Below, one piece after another: positions 44,778 through 53,710 of a DNA stretch of 64,000 bases. A model generated the notes under the pieces. It saw nothing but the letters and a program-made list of their open reading frames with translations. It was not told where the DNA came from and did no database searches. Each line of letters opens with the position of its first letter. The first letter of the stretch is position 1. This DNA is from JBBATK01 sp044224515 (lineage in GTDB: Bacteria > Bacteroidota > Ignavibacteria > Kapaibacteriales > NICIL-2). Made by a program: the position numbers and the translations under genes. Location: assembly GCA_044224515.1 (NCBI GenBank), contig JBGAKH010000003.1, positions 248,001-312,000 on the forward strand, in the 5' to 3' direction.

Positions 44778-44944
44778 GTCGTGCTAGAATACGCGTGTGA
44801 CGCGTCATGTACAGTGAACAGCGGATCGCCCGGCAGGACTTCACAGCTATGGCAGGGGAATGGGGAGAGTGGTAGGAGGATTTGAAGTCCATACCTAATT
44901 GCAGAACGAAGCAATGTCCTTTCATCACATTTCAGGGGTAGACT

Positions 44945-46177
44945 ATGTCGCTATGTTCCAAACTTATTTTCATTCTGTCCTTTTTTAGCCTTAGTGGCAA
45001 TCTTAGCGCCGATTGGCGTATGATTGAAGACATTCCGGTTGGTGCATACACCAAAAGCTTGACGTCAACCGGATCGATGCTTTTTGCCTCAACCGATGGT
45101 GCAGGTTTGTTTTCGTCTTCAAATGACGGAGCCAAGTGGACAGCGCTGAATACCGGATCCGCTAATCTCATGAGCGCAGCGTTGTTTGCGCATAACGGCG
45201 TAGTGTTCGCAATGTCATCAGAGTGTTTCCGTAGCACTGATAACGGTGTGAGCTGGATTGCTGTGAGTATACGAGGTAATAAGCGCGTCTCTTCTTTCCA
45301 ACATACGCTCACAGCCTTATTCGCCTACGTCTATGATACCGGTGGATTCTATAAGTCCATGGATAACGGTAAGACCTGGGATAGTTTGGCTGTTGGACTT
45401 CGAAATGGAACGCTCATAGCCGGAGCTACGAAGCTTTATTACTTCGGCAAAGACGAAAACTTCGCGAATAAGTGTGCAATGTCTACAGATGATGGAGGCA
45501 CCTGGACTATGATAGATGCAGCCACCCTCCCTTCAAACGCAATGAGCCCTGCAATAGTCGGAAATAGTATCCTTGCAGGTACTTCGGAAGGCGTTGTACG
45601 CAGCTCTGATAATGGTACAACCTGGAACAACTCTAGTGAGGGTATGACTTCGGGCTTGGTTAACGGACTGTTGGTTTCGGGAGAGAATGTCTTTGCTACT
45701 GCATATCAAAAGTCGATCTTCAAATCTGAGAATGGCGGAATGTCGTGGACAAACATAGAAACGGGGCTGGGAGGAGGTAGGGCTTTCTTGCAGCTTGTTG
45801 AACACAACGCAAAGTTGTTTGTTTTGCTGCAAAGCGGTGAAATATTCCGCCGCCCGTTGAGCGAAGTCGTCTCCGATGTTCACAGCGTGTCTGATGTAGC
45901 TTTGTGCTTCGATAATGCGCACTGCGCACCAAGTCCTTCCTCGAATTCAACAACCTTTCACTGCACCCTGCAACAAAACGGATTGCTCTCATTGCGTCTG
46001 ATCGACCTGGACGGATGTACTGTATCAACGCCACTTCTCCGTTATTGTTCACAAGGACCCGTTAGTGAACAATTGGATCTCTCTTCGCTAGCATCGGGTT
46101 TATTTTATTTACGGATTGAGTTGAACAGTGCACAAAACTTGCACGCTTTAGTTCTCCCAATTCAAGTGGTCCGGTAA
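44945..46177 (+). CDS. Asp-box (BNR) repeat protein with T9SS sorting domain
   Basis: A 410-residue secreted protein: signal peptide to LSA (about 21), then six Asp-box motifs of the form Ser-x-Asp-x-Gly-x-x-Trp (SSNDGAKW, STDNGVSW, SMDNGKTW, STDDGGTW, SSDNGTTW, SENGGMSW). These mark the turns of a sialidase/Ycf48-like beta propeller. The catalytic residues of sialidases are not evident, so this is probably a binding or scaffold propeller. The C-terminal about 85 residues are a T9SS type A domain, more divergent than others here (LLSLRLIDLDGCTV, LASGLFYLRI, final QVVR). Confidence 0.83.
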   Translation: MSLCSKLIFILSFFSLSGNLSADWRMIEDIPVGAYTKSLTSTGSMLFASTDGAGLFSSSNDGAKWTALNTGSANLMSAALFAHNGVVFAMSSECFRSTDNGVSWIAVSIRGNKRVSSFQHTLTALFAYVYDTGGFYKSMDNGKTWDSLAVGLRNGTLIAGATKLYYFGKDENFANKCAMSTDDGGTWTMIDAATLPSNAMSPAIVGNSILAGTSEGVVRSSDNGTTWNNSSEGMTSGLVNGLLVSGENVFATAYQKSIFKSENGGMSWTNIETGLGGGRAFLQLVEHNAKLFVLLQSGEIFRRPLSEVVSDVHSVSDVALCFDNAHCAPSPSSNSTTFHCTLQQNGLLSLRLIDLDGCTVSTPLLRYCSQGPVSEQLDLSSLASGLFYLRIELNSAQNLHALVLPIQVVR

Positions 46178-46614
46178 CGATCCCGGTGCCGGAAATCGTA
46201 GGTCACGTACTCAATAAGACCTGTAATCGCGAGACGATGATCTGTTTTGAAGGATGATACTTCGTCTCTTACGGAGACGTCGTCTTGTGCCGACTCCGCC
46301 AGATATCTGTGCCTTTGACAAAACTGCAATTGTACATTTATATTTTCAGACTGGTCTCGCGCTCTCGTTCGGACTTTGGATGGTCATCCTAACGGTTCTG
46401 CCCGAAAGCGCCCATGTGCATAGCACTAGTAAAGATAGAGGAAGCAGAGGTTGTACCTCTCGGCTCATCCTTTCATCGTACAGTGAAACGTGGTAGCGAG
46501 AAAGCTATCTCATTGTAAAGTAGTGGCAAGTGCTGTAGAATGTAGGAGCGTGACAGGTGGCATAGAGAGAAGATTAGCGAAAGCATGTATAACTTTTATA
46601 CGATAGAGGCAAAT
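46178..46614. other. Intergenic, no supported gene
   Basis: An 80-codon frame at 46254-46496 has no ribosome site and no protein-like features. The final 15 bases hold the GAGG ribosome site of the next gene. Confidence 0.45.
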
Positions 46615-48543
46615 ATGACGATGCAACAAAACGGTCGGGTCTTTGTTTTGGTGAATGCAATTGTCGCGATCTTTTTACTCTGCGGCAATGACAGTCAAGC
46701 CACTAATCTTCGCTGGGGACGAATCGTGCGACCTGTGGGTAATATTTATTTCGGAACGGTCAATCAGCCTCTGATGGCCTACTGTCGAAATGACTCCAGT
46801 TACGATGCGTACGGAGTAAACGTGTACGTGCGTGTGATGGATATTAAAACAGCAGCAACGGTTTTTACAGACACCTTGTTTGTGTCAGGTATCAGGACGC
46901 GAGACTCTGTGCTGGTTGGAACGAATAAGTGGACACCGAGTTATCCCGGAAGGTTCACGCTGATGCTGACCGTGGATTATGTAAGCGATGTGAATCCGAC
47001 GGACAACATCAAGTACTACAACTTTGCCGTATTGCCACCACTCATCGGACTCTTTTCTTTTGCCCAATACAGTCTTTCTGCTCCCTTCAACCAACAATTT
47101 TCTACCTTTGGTCTTTTCTATGCGAAGCTTCCGCCGCTGAATTCCTTGAAGTACGTGAATGTTCTTGTGCGGAAAATCAAAGATCCCAATACCCTCGTGT
47201 GGCTGGTACAAAACTTTCCATTTTTCTTGGCGAAAGATTCGGTAGCCATGGCTTGTTTGGTTGATTTGCGAAAGATTGGAATCACTCCGGGACTCAAACT
47301 CGATTCTCTCGAAGCACAAGTGTCGGTTTCAGACTCGGGATGGGTGGAACAGCTCATTGCTGAAAATGAAGCTTCGCACCCCGTTGGACACGTTGCGAAT
47401 ACGGTACCGCTCGTTGCAGAGATTGACACGCCGGCGAGCGTGTTAAAAGACTTCGCTCCGACCGGAGGTCCGGTGTGGAAGATTCCGCTGACGAGTTCAT
47501 TCCTCGTAGATCGATTGAAAGACATGCCGAATATCGATTTGAACGACTCTCTATATCCTCGAGATCCAAACATTTCGTGGGGCGGAGATCGCAGCGCCTG
47601 CGGCCCGGCTGCAGCTGCCAATAGCATGCAGTGGTTACTGAAAAAACATCAGTTGCCGGACAGTACCGGTTTACGGTATAAACTCGGGGAATTGAGCTAC
47701 TTGATGCACCGGGACAGCGGCGGTGCATCTCCCATGCAAATGATTAAAGGTAAACTTGATTTCATAGACAAATACAAGCTGCCTATCCATGTCAAGTTTC
47801 AAAGCATGAGCGTCAATCCTGATGTTCCAAGCGTTCGTTCAGGAACCACGAAGTATGCCAAATACAATCATAGTGCGACGAACATGATTGACAAATCCAA
47901 GCCCGGCAACTTTCCTACGATCGATTTCATCATGTCTGAAATGCAACATGGTGAAGACGTTGCCCTCATGGTGGGATGGTACGACTTGTCGCGAGACTCA
48001 AACCAACGATTGGGCGGACATTGGTTCACACTTGCAGGCAGTGGTTACAACGGCAACTATCCCTTCGTGATAGAAAATGACGATGAGATTCAAGGATCTG
48101 CAGGAGGTACATCTCAGAAAATGGTCTATCTGCAAGACCCGCCGGATAACATTATCTCAGGTCCGGTAATCCCTGAGCTGACCCGTACTGTAAACGGAAA
48201 AGAGGTTATCTGCATTGTGGAGAGTGTTGTGTCCGAAAGTTACGATTCAACAATAACCTACAGCACGAATGCGGTTCAGCCTGAAACTGCGTCGATGATG
48301 CACTGCACGATCTTCAAGACACCGGATAATGCCGTACACGCACGTGTTTTCACAGATCATTCAACATCGATGAGCTTTGTCATTAGCGATGAAATTGGTA
48401 ATGTGCTCTATCGATCGGAAACTTTGGAGCTTTTGAGCGGTACCAATGATCTCTTGATTCCGGAAATCGGCGTCGCGCATGGAGTATATTTCCTGCACCT
48501 GACAACCGACGATGCCGTTTGCACCTCTAAAATCCTACGCTAA
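46615..48543 (+). CDS. C39-like cysteine peptidase with T9SS sorting domain
   Basis: A 642-residue exported protein. GAGG five bases ahead selects the ATG at 46615 over an ATG ten codons earlier, and gives a clean signal peptide (to about residue 29, SQA). Residues 35-140 form a beta domain resembling CARDB/Ig. Near 322-340 the sequence SACGPAAAANSMQWLLKKH is the papain-like Cys box of C39-type peptidases; GGHWFTLAGSGYNG supplies the His and PFVIENDDE a candidate Asn/Asp. The tail (MSFVISDEIGNVLYRSE, AHGVYFLHLTTD, final KILR) is a T9SS domain. An extracellular or surface protease is likely. C39 peptidases usually sit on ABC exporters; a T9SS-exported version is unusual. Confidence 0.78.
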   Translation: MTMQQNGRVFVLVNAIVAIFLLCGNDSQATNLRWGRIVRPVGNIYFGTVNQPLMAYCRNDSSYDAYGVNVYVRVMDIKTAATVFTDTLFVSGIRTRDSVLVGTNKWTPSYPGRFTLMLTVDYVSDVNPTDNIKYYNFAVLPPLIGLFSFAQYSLSAPFNQQFSTFGLFYAKLPPLNSLKYVNVLVRKIKDPNTLVWLVQNFPFFLAKDSVAMACLVDLRKIGITPGLKLDSLEAQVSVSDSGWVEQLIAENEASHPVGHVANTVPLVAEIDTPASVLKDFAPTGGPVWKIPLTSSFLVDRLKDMPNIDLNDSLYPRDPNISWGGDRSACGPAAAANSMQWLLKKHQLPDSTGLRYKLGELSYLMHRDSGGASPMQMIKGKLDFIDKYKLPIHVKFQSMSVNPDVPSVRSGTTKYAKYNHSATNMIDKSKPGNFPTIDFIMSEMQHGEDVALMVGWYDLSRDSNQRLGGHWFTLAGSGYNGNYPFVIENDDEIQGSAGGTSQKMVYLQDPPDNIISGPVIPELTRTVNGKEVICIVESVVSESYDSTITYSTNAVQPETASMMHCTIFKTPDNAVHARVFTDHSTSMSFVISDEIGNVLYRSETLELLSGTNDLLIPEIGVAHGVYFLHLTTDDAVCTSKILR

Positions 48544-48740
48544 GATCAACGTTGTCGCTTATTTGTCTTCTTACTGTCCTGATGATAGTTTTCATGATGC
48601 GATTGCTTGTGTGTTAAAACCGCTACGTTGTACCGAAACGACATCGGAAAACGTATCATTCATTACAAGCGCATCGCTCGGTATTCTGTTCGCTAGAACC
48701 TTAGCGAATCGCAATCGGATGCGTGCAGAGGAGATTCACA

Positions 48741-49466
48741 ATGGTGTGCAGGTTGGCGCTGAGATTAGTGCTCATAGTAGTTTTGATTTATGCTTCGGCT
48801 GAACTTAGAGCTCAACGATGGGGTTTGCAATATGGGATCGAGACATCTTGGCTGACAGATGCACCGTATCAAAAGCTTGGAAACGGTGATTCTTCAAGCT
48901 TTTATTATTCGAATTGGGCGCGCTCCGCCAGCGCGGTCGGCATGCAGCTTTTTGCTGAAGAGGATATTTCTGAGATTTTGTCTTTGCACGTTGAGGTCGG
49001 TGTTCAAGGACGCAATGAATATGTGTCGATAGAATCGTTAGATACAACGATGTCTATTGATCTGCGCAACAACGGCACTCCTGAGTGGCATTGGACGCAT
49101 ACCTATGCTTCGCGCAGTCATAGTCGCTTTAGCGATCTTGTTGCAGTGAAAGTGCATGCTCTTGGAAAGTGGAGTCTCATGTTTGGTGTTCAACATCTAA
49201 TGTTGTTTAATCAATCAATCAACCTACGCACCGAGGTCTTGACTGATGGACAAATCATTCCTGCTGCTTTGAGCACGGAAAAAAGAGTCGGCGAACTTCG
49301 TCATTCCGCCAGCCTGGTGTTGGGATGTGAATATGGATCCGGAGGACAGAAGGTCTCGAGATTGCGTCCTTTTCTTCGATACGAGTACGGCATCATCCCT
49401 GTCGCTGAAGACCATAAAGGACATCTTGACCTCTTACGTATCGGATTTTCGTACCTGCTGTTTTGA
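48741..49466 (+). CDS. Outer-membrane beta-barrel protein
   Basis: A 241-residue protein. GAGGAG before the ATG at 48741 and a signal peptide to LRAQ (about 24). The mature part is made of alternating hydrophobic strands with aromatic ends (RWGLQYGIETSWL, LSLHVEVGVQG, WSLMFGVQHLMLF, VSRLRPFLRYEYGIIPV) and ends LLRIGFSYLLF, a C-terminal aromatic typical of barrel assembly signals. It resembles the PorT/OmpA-like barrels of Bacteroidota. It follows the C39-like peptidase gene by about 200 bases on the same strand. Function unknown. Confidence 0.75.
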   Translation: MVCRLALRLVLIVVLIYASAELRAQRWGLQYGIETSWLTDAPYQKLGNGDSSSFYYSNWARSASAVGMQLFAEEDISEILSLHVEVGVQGRNEYVSIESLDTTMSIDLRNNGTPEWHWTHTYASRSHSRFSDLVAVKVHALGKWSLMFGVQHLMLFNQSINLRTEVLTDGQIIPAALSTEKRVGELRHSASLVLGCEYGSGGQKVSRLRPFLRYEYGIIPVAEDHKGHLDLLRIGFSYLLF

Positions 49467-49652
49467 GTGTTCGCCAAAGGCAGCATTGATCCCGTAGGTC
49501 GAAGCTGAGAAACACCAAGCGAGTGGTCGCCGCTTGGTAGTTTCGCCGAGCATTTTGCACGCTCTACACTCTGGTATTGTGTATAAAAGTACTCTTTCTA
49601 AGTGCCTGCAGGAACCTTCATACACGAATGTGTCATAAGAAAACTCACTTCT

Positions 49653-50324
49653 ATGAAAACTCTCGGCTACCTTTCGATCGTCGCAATTTTTCTTTTCAGT
49701 GTTCAAGGATGTAAAGACTCAACAGTGAGTCCGACAGACATCACCGCTTTGTTGCCACGTGACTTCCTTTGGTCACAAACCCCGAATATGACAGCACGGT
49801 ATAGTTACACGATCATGTCGACCGATACCAACGGCAACGTGCGAGAGAACGCTACGAAGATTGTGCAAATGGATATTCTCAGTGAGCGACAGACAACCGC
49901 GTCGGGCTTGACCTATGTTTACTATCGAGACATCGGTGGAGTGAAACGTACGATGGTTGCCGACGCTCAGAATATGTGGTCGGCTGACAGCACGCTGACG
50001 GAGCCTCTGCAAGTGTATCTTCATGCCCCCATCACTCTCAACGCGAGTTTTGCATCGCTCTATTACGATAATACTCCGGATGCCAAGACCATAGCCGTCA
50101 ATCAGTCGCGACTCATCAACGGCGCCAATTACAACACTATTGTATCGCTGCGTTCTCGAGTATTAAGTGATTCGGTGTCAACTGTGCAAGAGCTTGACAC
50201 TGTATGGGTGGCACCAAACTTCGGTGTTGTGCGTGAGGCATACAGTAAAGTCACAACCATGGTAGGCTCGAAATCCTATAAGAACTACTATTGCATCGAA
50301 CAACAGGGTATAGTGCCACGCTAA
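49653..50324 (+). CDS. Lipoprotein of unknown function
   Basis: A 223-residue lipoprotein: signal peptide with lipobox SVQGC (C20), then a beta-rich domain of about 200 residues (TARYSYTIMSTDTNGNVRENATK, VYYRDIGGVKRTMVADAQNMW, VWVAPNFGVVREAYSKV). The closing segment, in which the value must not simply be read from an mRNA end but the protein's 'no-reason-to-fail' hydrolase motif is absent, shows no catalytic residues. Similar Thr/Ser-rich lipoproteins with a VWxAPxxGxVR strand occur widely in Bacteroidota. The ATG at 49653 replaces a longer open frame that starts before the signal peptide. Confidence 0.7.
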   Translation: MKTLGYLSIVAIFLFSVQGCKDSTVSPTDITALLPRDFLWSQTPNMTARYSYTIMSTDTNGNVRENATKIVQMDILSERQTTASGLTYVYYRDIGGVKRTMVADAQNMWSADSTLTEPLQVYLHAPITLNASFASLYYDNTPDAKTIAVNQSRLINGANYNTIVSLRSRVLSDSVSTVQELDTVWVAPNFGVVREAYSKVTTMVGSKSYKNYYCIEQQGIVPR

Positions 50325-50469
50325 ATAGATGTGCGCTGTGGTGGCTCATTGCTCCTCGAGACGTGCAGAATAGTATAACCGATCACGCTACCTGCTGTGA
50401 GTAGTTGAGGCTTGAACGGTCCGCAATGAACATTCAACTGCTTCTTCCGGCTGACTTAGAGAGTTGTTT
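50325..50469. other. Intergenic between convergent genes
   Basis: No gene. Together with 50516-50647 it makes a 323-base gap around the terminator at 50470-50515. A plus-strand AGGAGG near 50620 precedes very short frames (18 and 35 codons) antisense to the DUF2202 gene end; these look accidental. Confidence 0.45.
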
Positions 50470-50515
50470 TAAAAAAGGATGAGCCACATAGCTTTTGCGC
50501 TATGTGGCTCATCCT
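50470..50515 (-). terminator. Strong intrinsic terminator of the DUF2202 gene
   Basis: Perfect 17-base stem AGGATGAGCCACATAGC and its complement (50476-50515), six-base loop, T run on the minus strand. It sits 132 bases past the DUF2202 stop, an unusually long 3' tail. Confidence 0.9.
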
Positions 50516-50647
50516 GTATCTATCCTAATGTGTGTTCAGATGTCACTTAATCCCTAGTGGTGCAAGCTCTTCATAGGGAGCTTGAGAGCTTGTTCGGTCC
50601 GCGACTGCTGACGGCAATAGGAGGTAATGTCATGCACTTCGAAACAA

Positions 50648-51328
50648 TTAACCACCGCAACGACCTCGTTCAGTATCGCCTGCGATAATGGTATTGAACT
50701 CAGTGAGGCTAATGTACACGGGAGTGTAGCTTAAACCAAGTGACTGAAGATTACGAACGAATGCGCGCATGTGATTGCGGCTACCTCGCGATAGATTGTC
50801 GTAGACAAGACGTATATCTGCGTTGTCAACTTCAACCGTTGTCTTCAAATCCGAAAGGTCTAGGTCTTCAATGGTTGCACCAACACTCAAAGCGTCGGCA
50901 AGGCTGGACGTGCCTTTGTCTCGCAGTGTTATGTACAAGGCCTGCAAACTGGTATCGGTGAAGACCCCCAACGTTGAGGAAGCGGGATCCGCAATATTGT
51001 AACGCTTTAAGAGCAGCGCTACCGCATCCATGTGCGTTTGCTCAGACTGCGCAATGTTACTAAAAACTTGATTGCCCCACTTCTGGTACAAAACCGTGTA
51101 GACATCGTGGGCTAGTTTTTCTTCCTCGCGCATGCGAAGAAGTGAGAGCTTCTCGACACTGTTCGGTGTCTCCGGAGCTATAGTTGAGAGTTGCTGTTGC
51201 AAACCGGTGTTGTCGCAATAGCCATACTGATCTTCATAACTCAGGGCGTTTGAATTGGCTGAACATCCCTGCAGAAGCAATACGGTGAGACTCGCAAGAA
51301 GTGCGGAAAGTACGGAGAGGCGTTTCAT
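50648..51328 (-). CDS. DUF2202 ferritin-like lipoprotein
   Basis: A 226-residue lipoprotein: signal peptide with lipobox LLQGC, then the DUF2202 domain. The domain is a helical bundle of ferritin type: LLRMREEEKLAHDVYTVLYQKW supplies the Glu/His helix, FSNIAQSEQTHMDAVALLLKRY the second metal-type helix, and LSRGSRNHMRAFVRNLQSLG the last. Such E-x-x-H helices suggest a di-metal centre, but activity is not established for the family. GAGGT before the ATG at 51328 sets the start, 20 codons inside the open frame. Expressed alone and ended by a strong hairpin. Confidence 0.85.
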   Translation of the reverse strand: MKRLSVLSALLASLTVLLLQGCSANSNALSYEDQYGYCDNTGLQQQLSTIAPETPNSVEKLSLLRMREEEKLAHDVYTVLYQKWGNQVFSNIAQSEQTHMDAVALLLKRYNIADPASSTLGVFTDTSLQALYITLRDKGTSSLADALSVGATIEDLDLSDLKTTVEVDNADIRLVYDNLSRGSRNHMRAFVRNLQSLGLSYTPVYISLTEFNTIIAGDTERGRCGG

Positions 51329-51685
51329 TGGTGATACCTCGTACGATAGTGGAACTGTCCGGTACAAAACTCGCTTTAGGCTTTGCATGCGAGTGTAACA
51401 ATTGTTCCGCCCAAGGTTAAGGATCTGTTATTCTTTGTGTGATGCATCGTAAGGAGCAACGAAAGGAGAGATACTTGCCGGTGAAGCGGCTGTAGGGCAA
51501 AAGGAAAAGAGGAAAAAGAGGAAAGAGCGTTGATAGACTGCAATGAGAATTCTCGGAAGTCGACGACCGAAGAAAGCTTCGAAAAGCGAGCACGGGAGGG
51601 AGCTTTGTATCGCTTGGGAAAACAACGAGTTGAGCTGACAGGGCCCAACTGTTGTTCAAAGACGCTTGACAGGTAGCGCGCGTAG
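51329..51685. other. Intergenic, no gene seen
   Basis: Frames across this stretch are purine-strand artefacts with poor composition. It should contain the DUF2202 promoter; none recognised. Confidence 0.45.
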
Positions 51686-51952
51686 TTACTTACATCCCGA
51701 AGCTGCACATGACACGGCATCACCCGTGTATCCATTGGAAATCGCTTCGGCGCAACTAGTGAATGTCACCTTTTCACGAATGGCTGCAATCTGCGAGCAC
51801 CCGGGCAAATGGTAGGTGTGTGTTTCGGCATCGGCCGTTACACTCACATTCGTGTTGGCAGTAGGCGTTGTGCTGCACGACGTGCAACAGAAAACGCACA
51901 ATGCACCAAGGAAAACAGAGAGCGGGAGAGCGAATGAATATCGCTTAAGCAT
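51686..51952 (-). CDS. Small lipoprotein with Ada-like metal-binding motif
   Basis: An 88-residue protein, GGAGG five bases before its ATG. Signal peptide with cysteines near the end (CVFCCTSCSTT), so the acylated cysteine is one of these (probably C26). The mature part has THTYHLPGCSQI and FTSCAEAISNGYTGDAVSC, the pattern of the short Ada-type/Me-Ada-like domain (YHxPxC then a second cysteine pair) found at the ends of many secreted nucleases and lipoproteins. The four cysteines and His could hold zinc. Function unknown. Confidence 0.75.
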   Translation of the reverse strand: MLKRYSFALPLSVFLGALCVFCCTSCSTTPTANTNVSVTADAETHTYHLPGCSQIAAIREKVTFTSCAEAISNGYTGDAVSCAASGCK

Positions 51953-52145
51953 GAAATCCTCCAGTTGTGAAAAATGAGACCGAGGCTAAGCTAAAAAATG
52001 CATCTCACCTAAACAAGCATGAGTTGAAACCGCACCTAGCCGGTTAGAATAGTCCTTTGAATGCCAGTAACTTCTAAGCCAACGAACTTGCGTCCCGCGC
52101 TGCTGCCGAAGGCAGCGCGCATGCTAATACGATCATTGAACGTCC

Positions 52146-52850
52146 TTAGCGCAGTGCTTGAAACTCATGCACGTCGATTCCTAACAGCAGTGGAAAGCCC
52201 AGAGCTTTAGCTCCTTTTTTTTGCGGATACACGCGGCGAGTACATGGAACCTGCATTCCACCGAACATCTTGTGGTGAACCATTACATGGGCTGCGGTTG
52301 CCAGCGGAGAAATGACATCAACCGTGTAGTTGTGCTGTCGAACTAACCATGTAGATGGGTCGGCAAAGAAGAGTTGTGAGCGACTATGTGTGGGAATCGC
52401 TTCGCTGAAGTGCGCGGCGAGGGTTATGTCGTCGACTTGTGTCCACGCGATGTCATGTCGCATCAACAGCGCCGGAAAACTGAAGTAATTCCAGAAGGCA
52501 TAGCCTGCAAAGTATCCCATATCCAGATCATCCCACTTCCAAAGGCGACGACCGTATGGAAAGCCCAGGTGTGCGTCTTCGCGTCGCTCTATCTCGTTGC
52601 CGTCGGGTCCATAGAGTGAGACAGTGTGGCCATCCAGAAGAGTTGAACACCCTGCGTCGCTGCCGATAGGACGTATTCGTGTCCGCATTGAATGAATATC
52701 GACACTGATATGCGCGTGGTGAAAGAAGGGCCGTTGTTTGAGGCGCAAAGCAAGACCACATGTTGAGACGATGGCCTCAATGCAGTGAAGAGAGGTCCAG
52801 AGTTCTGCACCTCCATAGCTGTTGAGCAGTCGTTGTTGGAGTTCCGTCAT
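52146..52850 (-). CDS. Conserved hypothetical protein
   Basis: A 234-residue protein with no signal peptide. Sequence is beta-rich with many Trp, Tyr and His residues: IEAIVSTCGLALRL, ISVDIHSMRTRIRPIG, GYFAGYAFWNYFSFPALLMRHDIAW, TWLVRQHNYTVDVIS and MFGGMQVPCTRRVYP. Regular alternation suggests a curved beta sheet as in LolA-like or lipid-binding folds, but I do not place it in a named family. It is monocistronic and divergent from the ECF sigma gene. No function proposed. Confidence 0.75.
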   Translation of the reverse strand: MTELQQRLLNSYGGAELWTSLHCIEAIVSTCGLALRLKQRPFFHHAHISVDIHSMRTRIRPIGSDAGCSTLLDGHTVSLYGPDGNEIERREDAHLGFPYGRRLWKWDDLDMGYFAGYAFWNYFSFPALLMRHDIAWTQVDDITLAAHFSEAIPTHSRSQLFFADPSTWLVRQHNYTVDVISPLATAAHVMVHHKMFGGMQVPCTRRVYPQKKGAKALGFPLLLGIDVHEFQALR

Positions 52851-53058
52851 AGGTTTTGTCCTGGAGCTTAGGGCGTATCCGACGCAAAATCACAAACAAA
52901 TCGCGGTTTTTTCGCGCTTACAAAGAAATTATCACGAATTTTATTGAGCTGTGTAACCAACTCACCCGAGTCCATCTCCTACTGTTTGAGCGGCCAAGAC
53001 ATCGTGTTTTACAGCACCTGCACGGCACAGTGATTCTCAGCACAAAGTTCAGCTCCGA

Positions 53059-53601
53059 ATGAACACGCAGACCAAACAAGATCGATTCATGATGCTCTAC
53101 CGGCCTTTGCAGGCGCGGCTAGAACGATACGCGCTGACCTTGACTCGTGACCGTGATGAAGCAAAGGATGTTGTTGGAGAGACCCTTTTAAAAGCGTTCG
53201 AACATTTTGATCAGTTGCGTGAAGAACAGGCTTTTTTGAGTTTTCTGTTCACGATTGCGACCAGAGTCTTACAACAACGAAAGTTTCGACGAGCCGACCG
53301 TATGTCGGACGAGCAAGTAGAAGAACTCTTCGACAACTACACGCAACCGGATATGGCTGCAGACATCGCTGAGCTCTATGTGGCTCTCGACAAGCTAGCG
53401 CCGGACCAACGACAAGCCATCGTACTTGCGGAGATTGAAGGTTTTTCTCATAAAGAGATAGCAGAGATTCAGGGTAGTTCGCTTACCGCAGTAAAAGTCC
53501 GAGTGTTCAGAGCAAAACGAAGGTTGGCGAAACTCATGGGAAGTACGATCTACGATGAGGTAGAAGCTGAGGTCGACGTAGGCATTGTAAGCGATACGTG
53601 A
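53059..53601 (+). CDS. ECF-type RNA polymerase sigma factor
   Basis: A 180-residue ECF sigma factor. Region 2: LERYALTLTRDRDEAKDVVGETLLKAFEHFDQL and FLSFLFTIATRVLQQRKFRR. Region 4: LDKLAPDQRQAIVLAEIEGFSHKEIAEIQGSSLTAVKVRVFRAKRRL. It is unlike the factor at 26353 in detail. Downstream, 105 bases away and in the place where an anti-sigma gene is expected, is a membrane protein with a T9SS-type C-terminal domain, followed by a VIT/vWA protein. The group is probably one operon. Target genes are unknown; the downstream genes themselves are the first guess. Confidence 0.93.
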   Translation: MNTQTKQDRFMMLYRPLQARLERYALTLTRDRDEAKDVVGETLLKAFEHFDQLREEQAFLSFLFTIATRVLQQRKFRRADRMSDEQVEELFDNYTQPDMAADIAELYVALDKLAPDQRQAIVLAEIEGFSHKEIAEIQGSSLTAVKVRVFRAKRRLAKLMGSTIYDEVEAEVDVGIVSDT

Positions 53602-53635
53602 ATGCCAAGAACGAGATGAACGAGAGCTAAAGACG

Positions 53636-53710
53636 ATGAAAACGCTAACGCCAACGCTCACCATCACCACGAAAGATTATCCAACAGACCTTGTCTGTCT
53701 ATTACAATGA
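53636..53710 (+). CDS. Candidate 24-residue threonine-rich leader ORF
   Basis: A short frame with seven threonines (MKTLTPTLTITTKDYPTD, ends LVCLLQ). Its TGA stop overlaps the ATG of the next gene (ATGA at 53707-53710). The following gene has no ribosome site of its own, so ribosomes finishing this frame could start it by coupling. Ribosome site ahead of the frame is weak. May be coincidence. Confidence 0.35.
   Translation: MKTLTPTLTITTKDYPTDLVCLLQ

Noticed and set aside
44516..44800. 94-codon plus-strand frame in the gene desert
   Set aside because: No ribosome site, no domain, composition like random sequence, and it crosses the candidate promoter at 44750.
46254..46496. 80-codon frame with a hydrophobic stretch
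   Set aside because: No ribosome site, Arg-run start, no family resemblance, and poor codon choice compared with neighbours.
50628..50735. Short plus-strand frames after an AGGAGG near 50620
   Set aside because: They run antisense through the end of the DUF2202 gene and have no recognisable features; the ribosome site is probably chance.
52090..52125. GC-rich hairpin between the DUF/hypothetical genes
   Set aside because: Stem is imperfect and there is no T run on either strand, so it was not listed as a terminator.
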